Of a DNA stretch of 64,000 bases, positions 44,710-53,898 are shown piece after piece; the stretch's first letter is position 1, and the number at the start of each line of letters is the position of its first letter. The stretch is from Site-B1 sp963722665 (GTDB taxonomy: Bacteria > Bacteroidota > Bacteroidia > Flavobacteriales > Flavobacteriaceae). The notes beneath the pieces were generated by a model. The model saw only the letters and a list, made by a program, of their open reading frames with translations. It did not search any database and had not been told where the DNA came from. The position numbers were made by a program, and so were the translations under genes. Location: assembly GCA_963722665.1 (NCBI GenBank), contig CAVRNW010000042.1, positions 49,458 to 113,457 on the forward strand. The letters are read 5' to 3'.

Positions 44710-45662
44710 TATTCTAGATTATTTTTTACTTGTAATTGTTTGATTGCCTTAATTTGGTCTGCAAAGAAACCACTTTTTTCTGGATATTTCAAACTTAAAA
44801 TCTTATAAGATTGAATTGCCTTTTCATAGTTTTTTTGTTCTACATAAATTCTGGCCAAAGTCTCTGTCATTAATGACTCAGGCTGTATCATTCTGCCTTT
44901 TGTAAAATCTGTATTTGGACTCAAATCATCAGAAGGTATGATTTTAGGTTTTTTGCTGATGAATTTATCGATCAGTTGAAATTTTTTCGATTTTGACAGG
45001 GGTTTTGGTTTACCTACTTCAAAAGGAATTTTTGAATCCTCAATTTCAGAATCTTCCCTTACTATTGGCTTGAAGGGTGTTATTTTTAACCATTCATTAA
45101 AAGAGTGAGTTTCATTCTTGTCAAACTTCAAAGGTTTTCCTAATTCCAATTTCTCCTCCGGGAGCGCCTCTATATTATCTGCATCCACCTCTAATATTTG
45201 TGAGTCTTGGTTACTCTCATCACTAAATCTTGCAACTTTTGAAACTTCAACCAAAGGCTGAAATAAAGCAGGATCCAAAACATTTTTAGTATCCTGAACC
45301 TGTTGTTTTAAGGTATCATCAATGGTTACGCTTCTATTAACAGTAATATCCTCTAAATCATTGACCACAATACCTTTTAAATGCTCGAGATTTTGTTTGA
45401 TTTGCTCAGATATTTCATTCTGCAGGAATTCATCGGATGTGATATAGTCGAACAGAATACTACGATCTGTAGTGTAGGCAGCCGTAGTTTTTAATTCCTG
45501 ATTGTATTTAAAACTGCTATTATTCTTCAGTCCTTTTAAATAAATGGCTCGCGCCGATTGAAAATATGGAAATTCATCCAGAACTGATTTGATCTCTTGA
45601 GTCTGACTTTCGGTCAAAGCTTGAGGATTTTGTAATATGGATGTAAATTCTGTTGTGTTCAA
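44709..45662 (-). CDS. TPR-containing protein between lptE and secG
   Basis: A 317-residue, probably soluble protein. The N-terminal part (1-80) has LDEFPYFQSARAIYLKGLK, typical of a Bacteroidota family with unknown role. The middle is acidic and low in complexity, and a single TPR-like pair near the C-terminus (ETLARIYVEQKNYEKAIQSY, about 265-284) ends with PEKSGFFADQI. It follows lptE by one base and runs into secG, placing it in an envelope and secretion operon. No enzyme motif is visible. Confidence 0.85.
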   Translation of the reverse strand: MNTTEFTSILQNPQALTESQTQEIKSVLDEFPYFQSARAIYLKGLKNNSSFKYNQELKTTAAYTTDRSILFDYITSDEFLQNEISEQIKQNLEHLKGIVVNDLEDITVNRSVTIDDTLKQQVQDTKNVLDPALFQPLVEVSKVARFSDESNQDSQILEVDADNIEALPEEKLELGKPLKFDKNETHSFNEWLKITPFKPIVREDSEIEDSKIPFEVGKPKPLSKSKKFQLIDKFISKKPKIIPSDDLSPNTDFTKGRMIQPESLMTETLARIYVEQKNYEKAIQSYKILSLKYPEKSGFFADQIKAIKQLQVKNNLE

Positions 45663-45663
45663 T

Positions 45664-46185
45664 TTACCAGTTTGCTAATGACTTGTTAACTATATCCTGA
45701 GTGATGCGCTCAAATATTTCGGCTATTGCAGTATCCTTTTGGCTTCCCACCAATTGTTCACTGCCGGGATAATCATAATAAAATGAAAAGCGCTGTTCAA
45801 AGTCTGATTCCTCATCTATTTTATTGTAATACCTCACCATGACCCCAATTGTCAAACGGTTTTGGGCTGCGGTATTACTGGAAGTGGATGTCATTGGAGA
45901 GATCCTGAATTCTGTTATTTCACCTTCATACACCAGATCGCCGTTAGATTTTACAAGATCTAGGCTGGTCTGATTAAGAATAAGCTCTTCCAATGCTATC
46001 TTAAAATCTCTTTCAAGACCCGGCTCAATGGTAGATCCCGGATTATTTCCTGCATAGTTTTCAAAATAATTTACCTGAAAGGTTTTGGTTTCAGGAGGAA
46101 GTGAGATTCCCGTAAAGGAGTAGGCACCACAGCCTATTAGTGATAATGATATAGCAATTAAAAATATGAATTTTATAAGTTTCAT
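45664..46185 (-). CDS. lptE: LPS-assembly lipoprotein LptE
   Basis: A 173-residue lipoprotein (lipobox SLIGCG, Cys19) with the family opening YSFTGISLPPETKTFQVNYF (residues 22-41), a central LERDFKIALEEL and a beta-rich C-terminal half. LptE plugs the LptD outer-membrane barrel that inserts LPS. It lies between the sigma54 activator (26-base gap) and the TPR gene (1-base gap). Confidence 0.9.
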   Translation of the reverse strand: MKLIKFIFLIAISLSLIGCGAYSFTGISLPPETKTFQVNYFENYAGNNPGSTIEPGLERDFKIALEELILNQTSLDLVKSNGDLVYEGEITEFRISPMTSTSSNTAAQNRLTIGVMVRYYNKIDEESDFEQRFSFYYDYPGSEQLVGSQKDTAIAEIFERITQDIVNKSLANW

Positions 46186-46211
46186 TAAGCCAGTTTTATG
46201 CCTTTTAATAA

Positions 46212-47495
46212 TTATAGATCAAATTGTTTAATTTTTCGATAAAGTGTACGCTCGCTAATCCCTAATTCGGCAGCAGCTAATTTACGTTTTCCATGATGAC
46301 GTTCCAGGGATTTTTTAATTAATTCCAGCTCTTTATCATGCAAAGATAAGGTTTCTTCCTCTTCAACTTCTTCAGCAAAATGATATTTGTCTTGATTGGG
46401 TTGCGTTATAATCCTGGATTCTGAAGTTTCCATTTCTTCCGGCAAGGAGAGCACTTCAAAATCATCAGTATCAGTAGTTTTATCGGAATCATCCTCACCA
46501 TAAATTTTTTGAATTAATCCCTCGTTCTTTTTTTGAACATCCTTAGCATTGCCACTTTTCATTAGTTCCATCGTCAGTTTTTTAAGATCGTTCAAATCGC
46601 CTTTCATATCGAACAGAACTTTGTAGAGGATTTCACGTTCACTGCTAAAATCACTGTCAGACTTTGTATGACTGACCACTGCCGGTAAATTGTGGTTTGA
46701 ATTTGGCAGATAATTTTTTAGAGTATTGGAATTGATAGTTCTTACTTGCTCAAGTACTGAAACCTGTTCGGCAACATTACGAAGCTGACGAATGTTACCA
46801 CTCCATCTGTAATTCAATATTAAATTCACAGCATCATCGGTCAATTTGATTGTTGGCATCTTATACTTCAAAGCAAAGTCGCTGGCGAATTTCCTGAAAA
46901 GCAAATGAATATCTTCCTTTCTGTTACGAAGCGGAGGCAGATGAATCTCTACTGTATTAAGCCTGTAATAAAGATCTTCTCTAAATTTCCCTTTTTGAAT
47001 GGCATCTAACAAATTAATATTTGTAGCGGCTACAATACGCACGTTGGTCTTTTGAACTTTACTGGAACCAACTTTAATAAATTCGCCATTCTCCAAAACA
47101 CGTAACAACCGTACCTGTGTGGTTAAAGGTAGTTCACCTACTTCGTCAAGGAAAATAGTTCCGCCATCGGCTACTTCAAAATAACCGGAACGTGTTTGAG
47201 TGGCTCCGGTAAATGATCCTTTTTCATGCCCAAATAATTCACTGTCTATTGTTCCTTCAGGAATCGCACCGCAGTTAACAGCAATGTATTTGCCATGCTT
47301 TCTGTGTGACAGCGAATGGATTATTTTTGGAATACTTTCTTTTCCAACACCACTTTCTCCAGTCACTAAAATAGAAATGTCTGTTGGTGCTACCTGAATT
47401 GCTTTTTCAATGGCTCTGTTTAAAGCAGTATCATTGCCTATTATGCCAAATCGTTGTTTTATTGCCTGAACTGATTCCATTTTTTTGAGATTCAA
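46212..47495 (-). CDS. sigma54-interacting AAA+ transcription activator without sensor domain
   Basis: A 427-residue enhancer-binding-protein-type activator. The AAA+ domain starts almost at the N-terminus (about 17-240): Walker A GESGVGKE (46-53), the sigma54-contact loop reads GSFTGA (93-98) instead of the usual GAFTGA, Walker B GGTIFLDE (111-118), and the NIRQLRNVAE arginine-finger/sensor II region. An acidic linker (about 265-380) leads to a Fis-type helix-turn-helix (KLAAAELGISERTLYRKIKQ, about 404-423). There is no response-regulator or GAF sensor domain, so control must come from levels or protein partners. It lies 97 bases after miaB and 26 before lptE. Confidence 0.92.
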   Translation of the reverse strand: MNLKKMESVQAIKQRFGIIGNDTALNRAIEKAIQVAPTDISILVTGESGVGKESIPKIIHSLSHRKHGKYIAVNCGAIPEGTIDSELFGHEKGSFTGATQTRSGYFEVADGGTIFLDEVGELPLTTQVRLLRVLENGEFIKVGSSKVQKTNVRIVAATNINLLDAIQKGKFREDLYYRLNTVEIHLPPLRNRKEDIHLLFRKFASDFALKYKMPTIKLTDDAVNLILNYRWSGNIRQLRNVAEQVSVLEQVRTINSNTLKNYLPNSNHNLPAVVSHTKSDSDFSSEREILYKVLFDMKGDLNDLKKLTMELMKSGNAKDVQKKNEGLIQKIYGEDDSDKTTDTDDFEVLSLPEEMETSESRIITQPNQDKYHFAEEVEEEETLSLHDKELELIKKSLERHHGKRKLAAAELGISERTLYRKIKQFDL

Positions 47496-47592
47496 GAGTC
47501 AAGACCACTAGAGTCAAGACTTTATTTTTTATTAAAAAGACAATTAAATACCAAAACCATCTTGATTTCTGGTTCTTTTGTCTTTGTTCTAC

Positions 47593-49044
47593 TTAATTGT
47601 TATCTGAGTATCCAACTGCTTCTCCAATTAAGGTTGCACTGGTGCACTCGGCGGTTCTCACGTTGACGAAATCCCCAATTTTATAATGTTCTTTAGGAAA
47701 GACAACAGTGGTATTTTGTTCGTTACGTCCAGACCAATGTTCGGTCGATTTTTTAGACTCCTTTTCGATCAAGACTTCTACCGTCTTACCTACATATTCC
47801 TTGGTTCTTATCATGCTATGTTTCTGTTGAAGGTCAACAATTTCCTGAAGCCTGCGTTTTTTTACTGCCAGAGGAACATCATCTTTCAATTTTCGTTCGG
47901 CCAGAGTGCCTGGTCTTTCAGAATAAGCAAACATATATCCAAACGAGTATTTTACATATTCCATTAAACTCAAAGTATCTTTGTGGTCTTCTTTCGTTTC
48001 TGTAGGAAAACCAGTGATCAGATCATGTGAGATGGTGCAATCCGGTAAAATCTTTTTAATATTGTCTATCAACTCAAAATACTCCTCACGTGTATGCTGG
48101 CGATTCATTTCCTTTAATATCCTGTTGCTTCCGCTTTGAACGGGCAAGTGAATATAGTTACAGATATTCCTGTATTTAGCCACTGTTTTGATGACATCTA
48201 ATCTCATATCCTGTGGATTAGACGTAGAAAACCGAATGCGCATTTTTGGCTGAGCCTGTGCACACAATTCCAATAATTGCGCAAAATCAACAGCAGTCGC
48301 TTTTTGGATATCGCTGGCCTTGTCAAAGTCTTTTTTCAATCCACCGCCATACCACAAATAGCTATCTACATTTTGTCCCAGTAAGGTTATTTCTTTATAG
48401 CCTTTATTCCATAATTCATTGACTTCTTCAATGATGCTTTGAGGATCTCGACTTCGTTCTCTGCCTCTCGTAAAAGGAACAACGCAAAACGTACACATGT
48501 TATCGCAGCCTCGGGTAATGGATACTAAGGCAGTTACACCATTACTATTTAGTCTGACAGGTGAAATATCACCATAGGTTTCATCTTTAGAGAGTATCAC
48601 ATTAACAGCGCTTCTGCCATCCTCAACCTCTGAAAGTAAATGGGGTAAGTCCTTATAAGCGTCAGGTCCAACGACCAGGTCTACAATTTTTTCCTCTTCC
48701 AGGAATTTGCTTTTAAGCCGTGCGGCCATACAGCCAAGAACACCAACCTTCATTCCGGGATTAATTCGTTTTACGGCATTGTATTTTTCAAGACGTTTTC
48801 TAACTGTTTGTTCAGCTTTATCTCTTATTGAACAAGTATTCACTAAAACAAGATCGGCTTCTTCCAAAACCTGAGTTGTGTTATATCCTTCTTTAGATAG
48901 AATGGAAGCTACAATTTCACTGTCACTAAAATTCATGGCACAACCATAACTTTCAATAAAAAGTTTACGTTGATTTCCTTCTTTAGGATGTATTACAATC
49001 TTTTCGCCTTGTTTTTTTTCGTCTATTATCTTTTCCATTTTCAA
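47593..49044 (-). CDS. miaB: tRNA-2-methylthio-N6-dimethylallyladenosine synthase MiaB
   Basis: A 483-residue radical-SAM methylthiotransferase. The UPF0004 domain holds Cys35 (ESYGCAMN), Cys71 (VNTCSIR) and Cys105 (LGCMAAR) for one iron-sulfur cluster; the radical-SAM CxxxCxxC is Cys180/184/187 (GCDNMCTFC), followed by PFTRGRERSR; a TRAM domain closes the C-terminus (about 405-475). It adds a methylthio group to i6A37 of tRNAs reading UNN codons. It is first in the minus-strand run to lptE and secG. Confidence 0.96.
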   Translation of the reverse strand: MKMEKIIDEKKQGEKIVIHPKEGNQRKLFIESYGCAMNFSDSEIVASILSKEGYNTTQVLEEADLVLVNTCSIRDKAEQTVRKRLEKYNAVKRINPGMKVGVLGCMAARLKSKFLEEEKIVDLVVGPDAYKDLPHLLSEVEDGRSAVNVILSKDETYGDISPVRLNSNGVTALVSITRGCDNMCTFCVVPFTRGRERSRDPQSIIEEVNELWNKGYKEITLLGQNVDSYLWYGGGLKKDFDKASDIQKATAVDFAQLLELCAQAQPKMRIRFSTSNPQDMRLDVIKTVAKYRNICNYIHLPVQSGSNRILKEMNRQHTREEYFELIDNIKKILPDCTISHDLITGFPTETKEDHKDTLSLMEYVKYSFGYMFAYSERPGTLAERKLKDDVPLAVKKRRLQEIVDLQQKHSMIRTKEYVGKTVEVLIEKESKKSTEHWSGRNEQNTTVVFPKEHYKIGDFVNVRTAECTSATLIGEAVGYSDNN

Positions 49045-49096
49045 TTCTGAAACAGCTTTTAGTCAATATTTGTGCCTGTCTTCAGAAAGGCAGATG

Positions 49097-49129
49097 CAAA
49101 GATACAATTTAATTAAATTTAGTGACAAA
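49097..49129 (-). promoter_or_regulatory. promoter for miaB
   Basis: On the minus strand TTTG (49129-49126) and TATCTTTG (49104-49097) are 21 bases apart, matching the Bacteroidota pattern with slightly long spacing. Confidence 0.55.
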
Positions 49130-49170
49130 ATGACAGAGTCATTTTTTTAAGATATCTCTTAATAAATGGT

Positions 49171-49178
49171 TAAATTTG
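49171..49178 (+). promoter_or_regulatory. -7 box for the membrane protein at 49204
   Basis: TAAATTTG, a full TAnnTTTG match, lies 25 bases before the ATG. No good -33 element is seen. Confidence 0.45.
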
Positions 49179-49203
49179 ATGAATTAATCAACCAAAAAGA
49201 ATT

Positions 49204-49977
49204 ATGACTATTTCAGAAATACAAGAAAAAATACAAAATAGCAAAGCATTGGATTTCGGAACTATTTTTAGCAATTCCATCGATTTATTCAAGAAAACCT
49301 GGGTACAGGGATTTTTATTACAACTTTTCAATCTGGTGATCGCCTTACCTTTTATTTTAATGATCTATGTACCTTTAATTGGATTCATGCTGGCCAATGT
49401 TGAGAACGGAAATGATAATTCTGAAGCCTTAGACACTTTTTTTGCAGGTATGTCCATAGTTTATGTCTTATTCATAATTGTTTGTGCTTTGGTTTTAGGA
49501 GCTGTACAGGTTGCATTGAATGCAGCTTTTTTCAGGATAATGAAGAAACTGGATCATAATGAAACCACAACGACTTCTGATTTCTTTTATTTTTTAAAAG
49601 GTACATACCTTAATAAAGCATTCATCTTAATGGTGCTGACAATTTTAATATCTATCCCTGCTATTCTTTTATTTTACATACCATTTATATATGTGATCGT
49701 TCCAATGTCCTATTTTTCTTTATTTTTTGCATTTAACCCAGAGTTTAGTGTAGGTGACATTGTTAAGGCCAGTTTTGGACTTGGAAATAAAAAATGGCTG
49801 CTTACTTTTGGATTGTTAATAGTATCGTCATTACTAGCCCAGATAGTCGGTTTGATATTATGTTTTGTAGGCGTGCTCTTTACAGCAGCATTTATATATC
49901 ATCCAACATATTTAATATACAAACAAATAATAGGTTTTGATGAAGCTGATCAGAATCTCACAATTGAAAATGTTTAA
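49204..49977 (+). CDS. polytopic membrane protein, unknown function
   Basis: A 257-residue protein with about five or six hydrophobic helices (starting near residues 35, 80, 135, 150 and 195), including an FWI/Tyr-rich pair around a charged loop (MKKLDHNETTTTSDFFYFLKG). It resembles generic bacterial proteins with an N-terminal cytoplasmic region and paired helices of the kind often labelled only as membrane protein. No catalytic motif is visible. It stands just before the LVIVD lipoprotein gene (53-base gap) and is divergent from miaB. Confidence 0.75.
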   Translation: MTISEIQEKIQNSKALDFGTIFSNSIDLFKKTWVQGFLLQLFNLVIALPFILMIYVPLIGFMLANVENGNDNSEALDTFFAGMSIVYVLFIIVCALVLGAVQVALNAAFFRIMKKLDHNETTTTSDFFYFLKGTYLNKAFILMVLTILISIPAILLFYIPFIYVIVPMSYFSLFFAFNPEFSVGDIVKASFGLGNKKWLLTFGLLIVSSLLAQIVGLILCFVGVLFTAAFIYHPTYLIYKQIIGFDEADQNLTIENV

Positions 49978-50030
49978 TAATTATAAGCAACCTTTTGATA
50001 TGTATTGCATCTATTATAAAAACTAATCAA

Positions 50031-51260
50031 ATGAAATTAAAGTCGCCATATTTCGTCCTATTATTTCTTTTAATATTATCATGCAACAATGATAAAGTTG
50101 AATATGAGATGATAACCGTTGCCACTCCTGATATCCTGAGTAAGGCCGAATTTAGAAACTCGGTTGAGGTTCTTGGTCCTCAAAATATTGATGAGGCGGG
50201 AAAGATATATGCTTATGCCAATTACATATTTGTAAATGATGAGTTTCAAGGAGTACATATAATAGATAATACAAATCCGGAAGCTCCGTCTGCAATTGCA
50301 TATTTAAAGATTCCCGGTAATATAGATATCTCCATTAAAAACAACATTTTGTATGCAGATAGTTCTACAGACTTGGTGATTTTTGATATTTCCAATATCA
50401 ATGACATTCAGCCAACAGGACGTTTAGAAGATGTCTTTTCAGTTTATGATTATCAAATCCCAATTGAAGCGCAGGAAATAAACTGGAATAATTTTGATTT
50501 TAATAATCAGGTAATTGTTGGATGGACAGTGACTCAGGAAAGACGGGAGATCAATGATGATGATATTATGTGGCTGGAATCAGGAGGCATGGACCTGGCT
50601 AATAGCGGCGATGTTGGCACAGGAGGGTCTTTAGCAAGATTCCAGATTGTTGATGATTATTTATACACTGTAGGTAGTTATGAAATGGCCATTTTTAATA
50701 TTGCAAACCTGGAACAACCTGTTTTATCGAATACACAATATTCAGGATGGAACATTGAAACCATGTTTCAGGCTGATGGTTATCTGTATTTAGGAGCGAC
50801 AAACGGAATGTATATCTACAGTCTTGAAAATCCTTCAAATCCGGAATTCATTTCAGAGTTCACCCATTGGGAAGGCTGTGATCCGGTTGTGGTCGATGGT
50901 AATTATGCCTATTTAACCCTTCGCGGCGGCAATTTGTGCGGTCAACAGGAAAGCGTTTTGGAAGTCATCGATATAAGCGATAAATTCTACCCTCAGTTAG
51001 TAGCTACCTATACTCTTGAAAACCCTTATGGGTTGGGATTAAAAGATGATCTGCTTTTTGTTTGTGATGGGACTGCTGGTCTCAAGATTTTTGACAGAAC
51101 CAATCCAATTGAATTGACATTGATTTCATCCTTCGAGGACATTCACGCCAAGGATGTTATTCCATTACAAAATGTATTATTAATGATTGGAGATGAAGTA
51201 CTTTATCAATATGAATATACCGAGAGTGGCGTGAACCACATTAGTACCTATCAATTATAA
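50031..51260 (+). CDS. LVIVD-repeat lipoprotein
   Basis: A 409-residue lipoprotein started at ATG 50031, which gives a lipobox (LLILSCNN, Cys18); a TTG further upstream at 49995 would hide it. The rest consists of repeated strands in the style of LVIVD beta-propeller proteins: VHIIDNTNPEAPSAIAYL, LVIFDISNINDIQPTGRL, MAIFNIANLEQPVLSNTQY, MYIYSLENPSNPEFISEF, LEVIDISDKFYPQLVATY and LKIFDRTNPIELTLISSF. Such propellers sit on the cell surface or periplasm; binding partner unknown. A strong terminator follows. Confidence 0.85.
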   Translation: MKLKSPYFVLLFLLILSCNNDKVEYEMITVATPDILSKAEFRNSVEVLGPQNIDEAGKIYAYANYIFVNDEFQGVHIIDNTNPEAPSAIAYLKIPGNIDISIKNNILYADSSTDLVIFDISNINDIQPTGRLEDVFSVYDYQIPIEAQEINWNNFDFNNQVIVGWTVTQERREINDDDIMWLESGGMDLANSGDVGTGGSLARFQIVDDYLYTVGSYEMAIFNIANLEQPVLSNTQYSGWNIETMFQADGYLYLGATNGMYIYSLENPSNPEFISEFTHWEGCDPVVVDGNYAYLTLRGGNLCGQQESVLEVIDISDKFYPQLVATYTLENPYGLGLKDDLLFVCDGTAGLKIFDRTNPIELTLISSFEDIHAKDVIPLQNVLLMIGDEVLYQYEYTESGVNHISTYQL

Positions 51261-51281
51261 AACAGTATCAAAAAACCTTAA

Positions 51282-51306
51282 AAAGTCCTGTAGTTTACAG
51301 GACTTT
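51282..51306 (+). terminator. rho-independent terminator after the LVIVD lipoprotein
   Basis: AAAGTCCTGTA pairs with TACAGGACTTT around a 3-base loop, followed by a T-run to 51311. Confidence 0.9.
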
Positions 51307-51376
51307 TTTTTATCCAATTTTATCCAATAATTTGGCTAATACAAATTAAAATTAGGTTCGTATATTTTTTTTCCTA

Positions 51377-51384
51377 TACATTTG
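51377..51384 (+). promoter_or_regulatory. -7 promoter box for topA
   Basis: TACATTTG is a full TAnnTTTG match 21 bases before the ATG, just downstream of a terminator. The -33 half is not clear. Confidence 0.55.
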
Positions 51385-51405
51385 TAGCCTTAAAAAAATT
51401 GAATA

Positions 51406-53892
51406 ATGGCCAAGAATTTAGTAATAGTAGAGTCACCTGCAAAGGCAAAAACAATTGAAAAGTTTCTAGGAAAAGACTTCAAGGTAGAATCCAGTTTTGG
51501 TCATATTGCAGATCTGCCGTCTAAAGAGCTGGGAGTGGACGTTGAAGGGGATTTTAAACCTAAATATGAAGTTTCCAAAGACAAGAAAGCTATAGTAAAA
51601 AAACTGAAGGAACTGGCTAATAAGGCAGACATGGTTTGGTTGGCTAGTGATGAAGATAGAGAAGGAGAGGCAATTGCCTGGCATTTGGCTGAAACCTTAG
51701 GCCTTAAAAAAGAAAAAACTAAACGTATCGTTTTTCACGAAATAACCAAATCTGCTATTACCAATGCCATTGAAAATCCGAGAGGGATCGATTATGACCT
51801 GGTAGATGCCCAGCAAGCCCGACGTGTGTTGGACAGGATTGTGGGTTATGAATTATCTCCGGTTTTATGGAGAAAAGTCAAAGGAGGCTTATCGGCAGGC
51901 AGAGTGCAGTCGGTTTCTGTACGTTTGATAGTAGAAAGAGAAAGAGAGATCAACGAATTTAATTCTGTAGCATCCTATAGAATTGATGCCGAATTTAAGA
52001 CTGAAGACGGACAATCCTTTAAAGCCAAACTATACAATTCTTTTTCAACTAAGGAAGAAGCATTGAAGTTCTTACAAAAGAATGTTGGGGCATCATTCAA
52101 GGTGTCCGATCTTGAGAAAAAACCGGTTCAAAAAACACCTGCAGCACCTTTTACAACATCCACTTTACAACAGGAAGCTTCACGTAAACTTTATTTTTCG
52201 GTAAGTAAGACCATGAATGTAGCTCAGCGACTTTATGAAGCGGGATTGATCACTTACATGAGAACCGATAGTGTCAATCTATCAAATGAAGCCAGGAATG
52301 CAGCGCAGGAAGAAATAAAGAAGTCTTTTGGTTCACAATATAGTAAACCAAGAAATTATAAAGGAAAATCAAAAGGAGCACAGGAAGCCCACGAGGCAAT
52401 CAGACCTACTGATTTTTCTCAATCTTCGGTGAGCATTGACAGAGATCAGGCTCGGTTATATGAATTGATCTGGAAACGAGCGATTGCTTCTCAAATGGCC
52501 GAGGCCAAATTGGAGCGTACTAACGTTAAAATAAATACACCTGCACATAGTGAAACATTTACTGCCAATGGTGAGATCATAAAATTTGATGGATTCTTAA
52601 AGGTCTATCTTGAAAGTACAGATGATGAGGATATGGAACAGGAAGGCATGTTGCCTCCATTAAAAGTCAATGAGATACTTCATAATAATTATATTACTGC
52701 AACTGAGCGTTATTCGCGTGCTCCATATAGATATACTGAAGCGTCACTGGTTAAAAAACTGGAAGAGCTTGGTATAGGTAGACCATCTACCTATGCGCCA
52801 ACCATTTCAACTATTCAGAACAGGAACTATGTTGAAAAGGGATCTGTTGAAGGTTCAGAAAGAAAATATTCTCAGCTTATCCTTAAAAAAGAGGACATAA
52901 AAGAAAAACAGCTTAAAGAAAAGGTAGGTTCCGACAAGGGTAAATTGATTCCGACAGATATTGGGATCATTGTGACCGATTTTTTGGTAAATCATTTTGA
53001 GTCTGTATTGGATTATAATTTCACTGCAAAGGTGGAAGCCGATTTTGATGAAATTGCTGAAGGAAAAGTAGATTGGTCTAAAATGATGAAGGATTTTTAC
53101 AAGACCTTTCATCCACAGGTTGAACATGTTCATGATAATGCCGAAAGAGAATCGGGAGAGCGCATTCTAGGAGTCGATCCAAAGACCGGAAGGCAAGTAA
53201 GTGTCCGTTTAGGTAAATTCGGACCAATGGTTCAAATAGGAACATCAGATGAAGATGAAAAACCACTGTTCGCTAGTTTAACACCCGATCAGCAATTGAA
53301 TTCCATTACATTTGAAGAAGCTATGGACCTGTTCCATCTGCCTAAATCTTTGGGAAAATATGAAGGCGAAACGATTGAAGTCAACAACGGCCGATATGGA
53401 CCTTATGTAAAGTATGGTAAGAAATTCGTGTCCTTACCTAAAGGCATGGACCCAATGAGTATAGAACTGGACGATGCAGTAGTTCTAATTAAAGAAAAAG
53501 CAAAAGCTGATGCACCAATCTATACTTATAAAGAATTACCGGTACAGAAGGGGAAAGGTCGGTTTGGACCTTTTATAAAATGGAATAATATCTTCATTAA
53601 CGTTAACAAGAAATATGATTGGGACAATTTATCCGATAATGACATCATCGAGCTTATTGAGGATAAACTCCAAAAAGAAAAGGATAAAATAGTTCATAAT
53701 TGGGCAGAAGAAGGTATTCGTGTAGAAAAAGCAAGATGGGGAAGACACGTAATTATACATGGTAAGACTAAAATTGAACTAGCAAAAACCGTTGATGTGT
53801 CTAAAATGACATTAGATAAGGCTAAAGATTTACTGGAAAAGAATGCTCCAAAGAAAAAAACTGCAAAACGCAAGACCACTTCAAAAAAGTAA
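51406..53892 (+). CDS. topA: DNA topoisomerase I (type IA)
   Basis: An 828-residue type IA topoisomerase that relaxes negative supercoils. The TOPRIM domain (about 2-120) opens with VIVESPAKAKTIEKFLG and has the acidic SDEDREGEAIAWHL motif. The active-site tyrosine is Tyr284 in ITYMRTDSVNLS, and AHEAIRPTDF and RPSTYAPTISTIQ follow. The C-terminal part (from about 590) holds Bacteroidota-type topoisomerase C-terminal repeats (GRYGPYVKYGKKFVSLP, GRFGPFIKW) in place of zinc fingers and ends in a Lys-rich tail. The next gene begins 6 bases later, so it and topA are likely co-transcribed. Confidence 0.97.
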   Translation: MAKNLVIVESPAKAKTIEKFLGKDFKVESSFGHIADLPSKELGVDVEGDFKPKYEVSKDKKAIVKKLKELANKADMVWLASDEDREGEAIAWHLAETLGLKKEKTKRIVFHEITKSAITNAIENPRGIDYDLVDAQQARRVLDRIVGYELSPVLWRKVKGGLSAGRVQSVSVRLIVEREREINEFNSVASYRIDAEFKTEDGQSFKAKLYNSFSTKEEALKFLQKNVGASFKVSDLEKKPVQKTPAAPFTTSTLQQEASRKLYFSVSKTMNVAQRLYEAGLITYMRTDSVNLSNEARNAAQEEIKKSFGSQYSKPRNYKGKSKGAQEAHEAIRPTDFSQSSVSIDRDQARLYELIWKRAIASQMAEAKLERTNVKINTPAHSETFTANGEIIKFDGFLKVYLESTDDEDMEQEGMLPPLKVNEILHNNYITATERYSRAPYRYTEASLVKKLEELGIGRPSTYAPTISTIQNRNYVEKGSVEGSERKYSQLILKKEDIKEKQLKEKVGSDKGKLIPTDIGIIVTDFLVNHFESVLDYNFTAKVEADFDEIAEGKVDWSKMMKDFYKTFHPQVEHVHDNAERESGERILGVDPKTGRQVSVRLGKFGPMVQIGTSDEDEKPLFASLTPDQQLNSITFEEAMDLFHLPKSLGKYEGETIEVNNGRYGPYVKYGKKFVSLPKGMDPMSIELDDAVVLIKEKAKADAPIYTYKELPVQKGKGRFGPFIKWNNIFINVNKKYDWDNLSDNDIIELIEDKLQKEKDKIVHNWAEEGIRVEKARWGRHVIIHGKTKIELAKTVDVSKMTLDKAKDLLEKNAPKKKTAKRKTTSKK

Positions 53893-53898
53893 TAGTTT

